The notes beneath the pieces were generated by a model. That model was not told the origin of the DNA. It was given only the letters and a program-made list of their open reading frames with translations, and searched no databases. A DNA stretch of 17,849 nt, taken from NCBI GenBank assembly GCA_947244675.1, contig CAMXLV010000024.1, forward strand, positions 1 through 17,849, read 5' to 3'. Position numbers and translations under genes: made by a program. Numbering within the stretch: the stretch's first letter is position 1; every line of letters starts with the position of its first letter. Shown piece after piece: positions 14,591 through 17,849 of the stretch. The stretch comes from an uncultured Clostridium sp. GTDB taxonomy: Bacteria > Bacillota_A > Clostridia > TANB77 > CAG-508.

Positions 14591-15932
14591 TTGCGACACA
14601 AAAAAATAACAAAAATAATTATTTCTTTATTTTTGCTCTTTATTTTTAGTTTATTTTTTCAAAACAGCTTTGGCAAATATGTAATATCCAATACTTTACT
14701 TGTAGCCAAGTTAGATATTGATCGATGTAAACCCAATATAGAACTACTAGACATTGTTTCTTCTAATGAAGGATATCCTACCTATGCTAATAAAACACAT
14801 ACCATTACTGGACATTTAAAAGTAACCGAAAAAAATATAGTCAAAAACAATTTATCATCTAATTCTCTTCAAGTTTCTATTGCAAACAAAAACGTTTCTC
14901 CAGAATTTAAAAATTTCTTTCTTGTTTCCCAAAATGCTAATCAAAAAATATATGAATTTTCTTTTACCAACACGACTGGTGATGGTTCTTTAATTTTAAT
15001 CATTCCAGAAGGAACCATAGAAGACAAATCTGGTTTAACTAATGAAGCCAAATATCTTTTTACTGGTATTCATATTGATAACACACCACCTTCTGCCACT
15101 TTTTTGGAAAGCCTTTGCACTACTCGGAAAATCAAAAGCAGAGATAACAACGAAAGAAACCATTAGGCCTTTATTGGGTTGGGACTTATCTAGCAATTAT
15201 AAATCTTTAACCAAAGAATTTACCAATCCTATTTCTTATGAACTTACAATTATGGACTGGGCACAAAATACTTCACAAGTACCTATAAACATTCAAAATG
15301 CCACTTACCTATCACTACAATATGGAGGCTATGACGATACTAGCAAACTAACACTTACTTCTCATGGTGGTATTTCTTCACCTAATACAATTTCTTCTAA
15401 TTCACTTTGCAAAACAGAAGCTATTTTTACCAAATTATCTGGCAAATTAGATGCTTCCACTTTGCAAGGAAGATGCTATTTATATACTCATTGGGGTGAT
15501 TTAGCTTATGGTATTTGCAAATATTCTGAACTTTTTTATTATCATGGTTATCATCCCTCTTCTAATACTAGTTGGATTACTAGCCAAAGTGGCAACCAAA
15601 CCATGTATTTCAAAGAATGGTTTACACAATTTGGTGGTACTGGCATTAATGTGGCAAATGCAACTTGTCTTAATGCAAATAAACCAATCCCTTCTACTAT
15701 TGCCAAACAATATCTCTATGGTATTTCTGGCATTCAATTCAGGCTAAAAAATTGTCCTGACTTATCCATTGTTTACCAAGCATATATAAAAGACATTGGA
15801 TGGATTCCTTGTTCTTATGATGGACAAGAAAATGTCTATCGTCATGATAAACCTTTTTCTTCTTTTCGCATGAATATTGTTCCAAAGTCTGAATTAGAAC
15901 GTTTCATTGCTTTTTGGAATAAGCATCCCTAA
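14591..15932 (+). CDS. Secreted protein with C-terminal hydrophobic-W repeat (446 aa; needs one +1 shift at a CGG codon)
   Basis: Basic start, a hydrophobic signal segment (about 6-24) and S-F-G-K-Y-V, then a beta-rich region with Ig-like spacing ending in I-D-N-T-P-P-S-A (about 160). The middle is Ser/Thr/Asn-rich with several Cys. The C-terminus has G-I-S-G-I-Q-F-R-L, A-Y-I-K-D-I-G-W and D-G-Q (about 375-410), which match the clostridial hydrophobic-W repeat found in surface and secreted proteins. Frame 0 stops at 15166 after CGG at 15125-15127; skipping C keeps the frame open to 15932. The start is TTG at 14591, seven bases after GAAAGGAGG; an upstream in-frame TTG at 14573 would place the ribosome site inside the gene. 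Ligand unknown. Confidence 0.8.
15125..15127 (+). other. CGG +1 recoding site 6 (W-repeat protein gene)
   Basis: In-frame CGG (codon 179 from the TTG at 14591), context ACT CGG AAA. Skipping C gives ACT GGA AAA TCA (T-G-K-S), and 268 more codons open. This is the only site on the plus strand, which rules out a strand-specific read artefact. Confidence 0.87.
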
Positions 15933-15936
15933 TCTT

Positions 15937-16304
15937 CTATTTTTTGTTTACACCAATAATTCCACCTAAAATTCCAAATATCATTCCAATTACAATCATA
16001 ATAATACTTCCGTATTTCTAATCCAAAGTTCCAATTTAAGATACTAGAAATTAAATAAATAGTAAAAATATAAATACCTCCAATAAAAGCTCCATTTATT
16101 AGCCCATTCTTTTTTATCTTAATATTTCCAATTGAACTTCCGAATTAAAATACTAACAGCTGTTACTACAATAATTACTGGATTGATAATTGCTTCACTA
16201 ATTTGAGTGTAGGTAAGCAAACTTGCAAAAATAATTAACAATAAAAAAGTAGTAAGTAGTGCTATTCCTACTCCTTTAGCAATATTCATAATGGTGTTTT
16301 CCAT
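15937..16304 (-). CDS. TIGR04086-family membrane protein (121 aa; needs two +1 shifts at CGG codons)
   Basis: A four-helix membrane protein found across Clostridia, of unknown function, commonly near yajC/secDF and the SCIFF peptide genes. Without shifts only 61 residues are made. Skipping C at the CGG codons at 16140-16142 and 16010-16012 gives a protein with helices at about 13-32, 39-57, 70-89 and 98-116, internal K-K-N-G-L-I-N-G-A-F-I-G-G and the family-typical end I-L-G-G-I-I-G-V-N-K-K. The total of 368 bases minus two equals exactly 122 codons. The ATG at 16304 is chosen because AAGGAG is eight bases upstream; an in-frame GTG at 16313 overlaps that site. It converges with the W-repeat gene, with four bases between the stops. 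Confidence 0.88.
16010..16012 (-). other. CGG +1 recoding site 8 (TIGR04086 gene, second site)
   Basis: In-frame CGG in the frame entered after site 7. Context is ATA CGG AAG; skipping C gives ATA GGA AGT ATT (I-G-S-I) and the conserved glycine-rich C-terminus. CGGA is read as Gly98. Confidence 0.9.
16140..16142 (-). other. CGG +1 recoding site 7 (TIGR04086 gene, first site)
   Basis: In-frame CGG, context ATT CGG AAG. Skipping C gives ATT GGA AGT TCA (I-G-S-S), and helices 3 and 4 of the family follow. CGGA is read as Gly55. Confidence 0.9.
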
Positions 16305-16373
16305 TTTGTACACTCCTTTTTCCTTTTTGTTTAATTTATATGTAAAGAAAAAGAAAATAGAACTTTCTTTTTA

Positions 16374-16409
16374 AAATGAACTCTGTATTACGTTTGTCAG
16401 AGTTCATTT
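16374..16409. terminator. Perfect 12-bp stem-loop, possible orphan terminator
   Basis: aaatgaactctg (16374-16385) pairs exactly with 16398-16409, loop of 12. On the plus strand it is followed by TTTCTTTTTCT, a fair terminator tail, and on the minus strand by a shorter T run. No plus-strand gene ends just before it (the nearest stop is at 15932), so it may be a relic or may insulate the two divergent units. Confidence 0.6.
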
Positions 16410-16486
16410 CTTTTTCTCATAAAGTTAATTTTTTGCCTTTTGGATTCCATGTTTGCAAAGTTAATTTTACTTTTTGACTAGTTTAC

Positions 16487-16515
16487 TTGACATTATTTTA
16501 AAAATATGTTATCCT
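16487..16515 (+). promoter_or_regulatory. Promoter for the small XRE-regulator operon
   Basis: Plus-strand TTGACA (16487-16492), 17-base spacer, TATCCT (16510-16515) preceded by TG, an extended -10. Two ACTAGT palindromes flank it at 16477-16482 and about 16537-16542; these could be binding sites for the XRE protein encoded downstream. An AAAGTTAATTTT direct repeat (about 16421 and 16458) lies just upstream. Confidence 0.7.
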
Positions 16516-16557
16516 AAAATTAGATAAAATATTTTAACTAGTAAGGAGGAATCTATT

Positions 16558-16869
16558 ATGAATAAAGAAGAAATTTTATTCAAAGCACAAAAAGAATGTG
16601 ATGAAATGGAACAAGCTGTTTTAACAAAAGCTTTAGGAATTAGTACCATTATGACACCAATTTTATGCCTTGTTTTTATCTTACTTAGAATCTTATCAGC
16701 AAATTACATCATTAGTGATTTGATTGTAATTACTCTTGCTCAATTAAGTATTGCAGAATTTTACCAGTATTTTAAAATAAAGAAAATACTACTTCTTGTC
16801 TTAGGCATTTGCACCTTGTTATTAACTTTAATCTTTACCTATATTTTTATTTTTGAGGTGAGATTATGA
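16558..16869 (+). CDS. Small three-helix membrane protein, DUF6442-like
   Basis: A 103-residue protein beginning MNKEEILFKAQKE, then three predicted membrane helices (about 28-48, 52-72, 78-98). The acidic N-terminus and helices resemble the DUF6442 type of small membrane protein that sits immediately before a 60-70 residue XRE regulator in many Firmicutes; that assignment is from memory of the pattern. AAGGAGG lies eight bases upstream of the ATG. The stop overlaps the next start by four bases (ATGA), so the two are translationally coupled. Possibly a membrane partner that senses a signal or sequesters the regulator. Confidence 0.75.
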   Translation: MNKEEILFKAQKECDEMEQAVLTKALGISTIMTPILCLVFILLRILSANYIISDLIVITLAQLSIAEFYQYFKIKKILLLVLGICTLLLTLIFTYIFIFEVRL

Positions 16870-17072
16870 AAGAAAATTTAGTTCTAAAAAATAAATTAAA
16901 ATTAGCAAGAGTAGAAAAAAACCTTTCACAAGATGAATTAGCAAAATTAGTTGGTGTATCAAGGCAAACCATTAGTTCTATTGAGACAGGGCAATTTTGT
17001 CCTACTGCGAAACTAGCATTACTTTTATGTATTGCTTTAGACAAAACATTTGAAGATATATTTTATTTTTAA
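16866..17072 (+). CDS. XRE-family helix-turn-helix transcriptional regulator
   Basis: A 68-residue single-domain DNA-binding protein. Residues 9-63 form the Cro/C1-type domain: L-K-L-A-R-V-E-K-N-L-S-Q-D-E-L-A-K-L-V-G-V-S-R-Q-T-I-S-S-I-E-T-G, with the recognition helix at S-R-Q-T-I-S-S-I-E. The end D-K-T-F-E-D-I-F matches the common small YgzD/YozG-like subgroup. No ligand or membrane domain. It probably regulates its own promoter (ACTAGT sites at 16477-16542) together with the flanking membrane genes. Confidence 0.92.
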   Translation: MKENLVLKNKLKLARVEKNLSQDELAKLVGVSRQTISSIETGQFCPTAKLALLLCIALDKTFEDIFYF

Positions 17073-17085
17073 GGAGATGGTTATT

Positions 17086-17769
17086 ATGAAAAAATTTTTA
17101 AATATACGAAACCTATTAATTTTTATCATTCTCATCATTGCTATAATCTACATTTTATTAGGAAGATCAAATGATGTCAGAAATTCTAAGTCTTATCATA
17201 TTTTTTATGAATTTCTACTTCATCCTAACATTCCTAAAATTAGTATGCAATTAGAACACAAAGATGAACAAAATGAAATTTCTCTTCTTTATGGAACAGA
17301 TAACGAAGTAGGAAAAGAATTCCTTTTTATGGATATCAATTATCATTCTCCTGCCTTAGAACATTCAAACACTTTCCATATCACTACAAAAGATGGCATA
17401 AAATCTGGTGTTATCAATCATACACAAAAAAATTATGCGATATTTGATGAAAATATTGGTAGTTATTCCTATGATACTTGGATTAATCATTTTATCTCAT
17501 TAATTACTTCTAGCAAATATTATACTAAAGGTTATGAGATTATAGATGGTTCTCTAACTTATTATGAATATTTTAAAGATATCAACTCAAAATTTTATTT
17601 TGATAATGATGGAAATTTAATTTATTTAACTTGTGAAGAAATTAATAATAGTTTCAATGATGATTTAAAAAATGCTATTTATAAAGTCACTTTTTCTTAT
17701 GACAGTGTTGATGATTCTCTTTTTAACATTCCAGAAGGGTATCATGAATTAAAAGAGATGAAAGAATAA
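17086..17769 (+). CDS. Membrane-anchored extracytoplasmic protein of unknown function
   Basis: A 227-residue protein with a basic start, one hydrophobic segment (about 9-25) and a charged extracytoplasmic domain rich in Tyr, Asn and Asp (E-Y-F-K-D-I-N-S-K-F-Y-F-D-N-D-G-N-L near 170-187). No lipobox Cys is seen, so it is anchored by an uncleaved helix or processed as a Sec substrate. The ATG at 17086 is chosen because AAGGAG lies nine bases upstream; the longer frame from 17050 overlaps the regulator gene. Third gene of the XRE operon, 13 bases after the regulator stop. Not recognised as a known family. Confidence 0.8.
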   Translation: MKKFLNIRNLLIFIILIIAIIYILLGRSNDVRNSKSYHIFYEFLLHPNIPKISMQLEHKDEQNEISLLYGTDNEVGKEFLFMDINYHSPALEHSNTFHITTKDGIKSGVINHTQKNYAIFDENIGSYSYDTWINHFISLITSSKYYTKGYEIIDGSLTYYEYFKDINSKFYFDNDGNLIYLTCEEINNSFNDDLKNAIYKVTFSYDSVDDSLFNIPEGYHELKEMKE

Positions 17770-17800
17770 GAAAAATTCTTGACTTTCCTATATGAATCAT

Positions 17801-17843
17801 AACCACCCGTAAAACGGGTGGTTTGCTCTTAGCCTAGAAGGCT
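17801..17843. repeat. GC-rich double hairpin at the right edge, possible IS200/IS605-type end
   Basis: aaccacccgt (17801-17810) pairs perfectly with 17814-17823 around a three-base loop, followed by a second stem AGCCT/AGGCT (17831-17843) and TTTTG. It is much more GC-rich than the rest of the window. Paired subterminal hairpins of this kind mark the ends of IS200/IS605 elements; alternatively it is the terminator of the upstream operon. The window ends before any tnpA or tnpB could be seen. Confidence 0.5.
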
Positions 17844-17849
17844 TTTGTT

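Noticed and set aside
15042..15932. Separate gene starting at the ATG at 15042
   Set aside because: Its first residues are out-of-frame translation of the upstream protein; the real link is the CGG at 15125-15127.
73..16142. Sequencing or assembly error as the cause of the eight CGG breaks
   Set aside because: The breaks are not in homopolymers, occur on both strands, always involve the same codon in the same phase, and every in-frame CGG is affected while out-of-frame CGG is not. Read-level data would still be the formal test.
73..16142. Simple reassignment of CGG to another amino acid (as known for some Firmicutes)
   Set aside because: A three-base reassignment would leave the frame unchanged, but in every case the downstream protein is in the +1 frame.
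73..16142. CGG acting as a stop codon, or the genes being pseudogenes
   Set aside because: Downstream segments are conserved, open and lack their own starts; several genes are core functions with no other damage.
1..17849. tRNA, rRNA, riboswitch or CRISPR array
   Set aside because: No cloverleaf, T-box, conserved rRNA segment or regularly spaced direct repeats were seen on either strand.

Overview
The window is AT-rich DNA from a low-GC Gram-positive bacterium, most likely an uncultured gut-type Clostridia lineage. The order is inferred from gene content: a TIGR04086-family membrane protein, an HD hydrolase next to secD-secF, SepF/DivIVA, and TasA-like surface proteins. Ribosome binding sites are AGGAGG-like, TTG starts are frequent, and TAA, TAG and TGA all act as stops.

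The main observation concerns CGG. Every in-frame CGG codon in the window (8 of 8, in five genes on both strands) lies exactly where the reading frame must move +1. Reading the four bases CGGN (seven CGGA, one CGGT) as one glycine restores a full-length, family-typical protein each time. The genes are ftsK/spoIIIE (1 site), miaA (2), an HlyD-like adaptor (2), a TIGR04086 protein (2) and a secreted W-repeat protein (1). Not one in-frame CGG is left reading as arginine, while 14 out-of-frame CGG trinucleotides inside the same set of genes cause no shift. The effect therefore follows the ribosome's frame and not the local DNA sequence, which argues for a genome-wide decoding change and against sequencing error. 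I know of no described bacterial precedent for glycine decoding of a four-base CGGN codon.

Layout: 1-4335 (minus strand) holds cell-division and housekeeping genes: sepF, divIVA, rsmD, a coiled-coil protein and ftsK/spoIIIE (cut by the left edge). 4460-9386 (minus) is the overlapping operon mutL, a small membrane protein, miaA and an HlyD-like adaptor. 9523-12272 (minus) is HD hydrolase, secD and secF. 12425-15932 is a surface-protein island: a minus-strand operon of three TasA/camelysin-like proteins (the middle one broken by a frameshift unrelated to CGG) and a divergent plus-strand gene for a secreted protein with a C-terminal hydrophobic-W repeat; two near-consensus promoters sit back to back between them. 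15937-16304 (minus) is the TIGR04086 gene. 16558-17769 (plus) is a small operon of a membrane protein, an XRE regulator and a membrane-anchored protein. The right edge carries a GC-rich double hairpin that may be the end of an IS200/IS605-type element.

No tRNA, rRNA, CRISPR array or transposase gene is visible, so the tRNA that would decode CGGN is not in this window.
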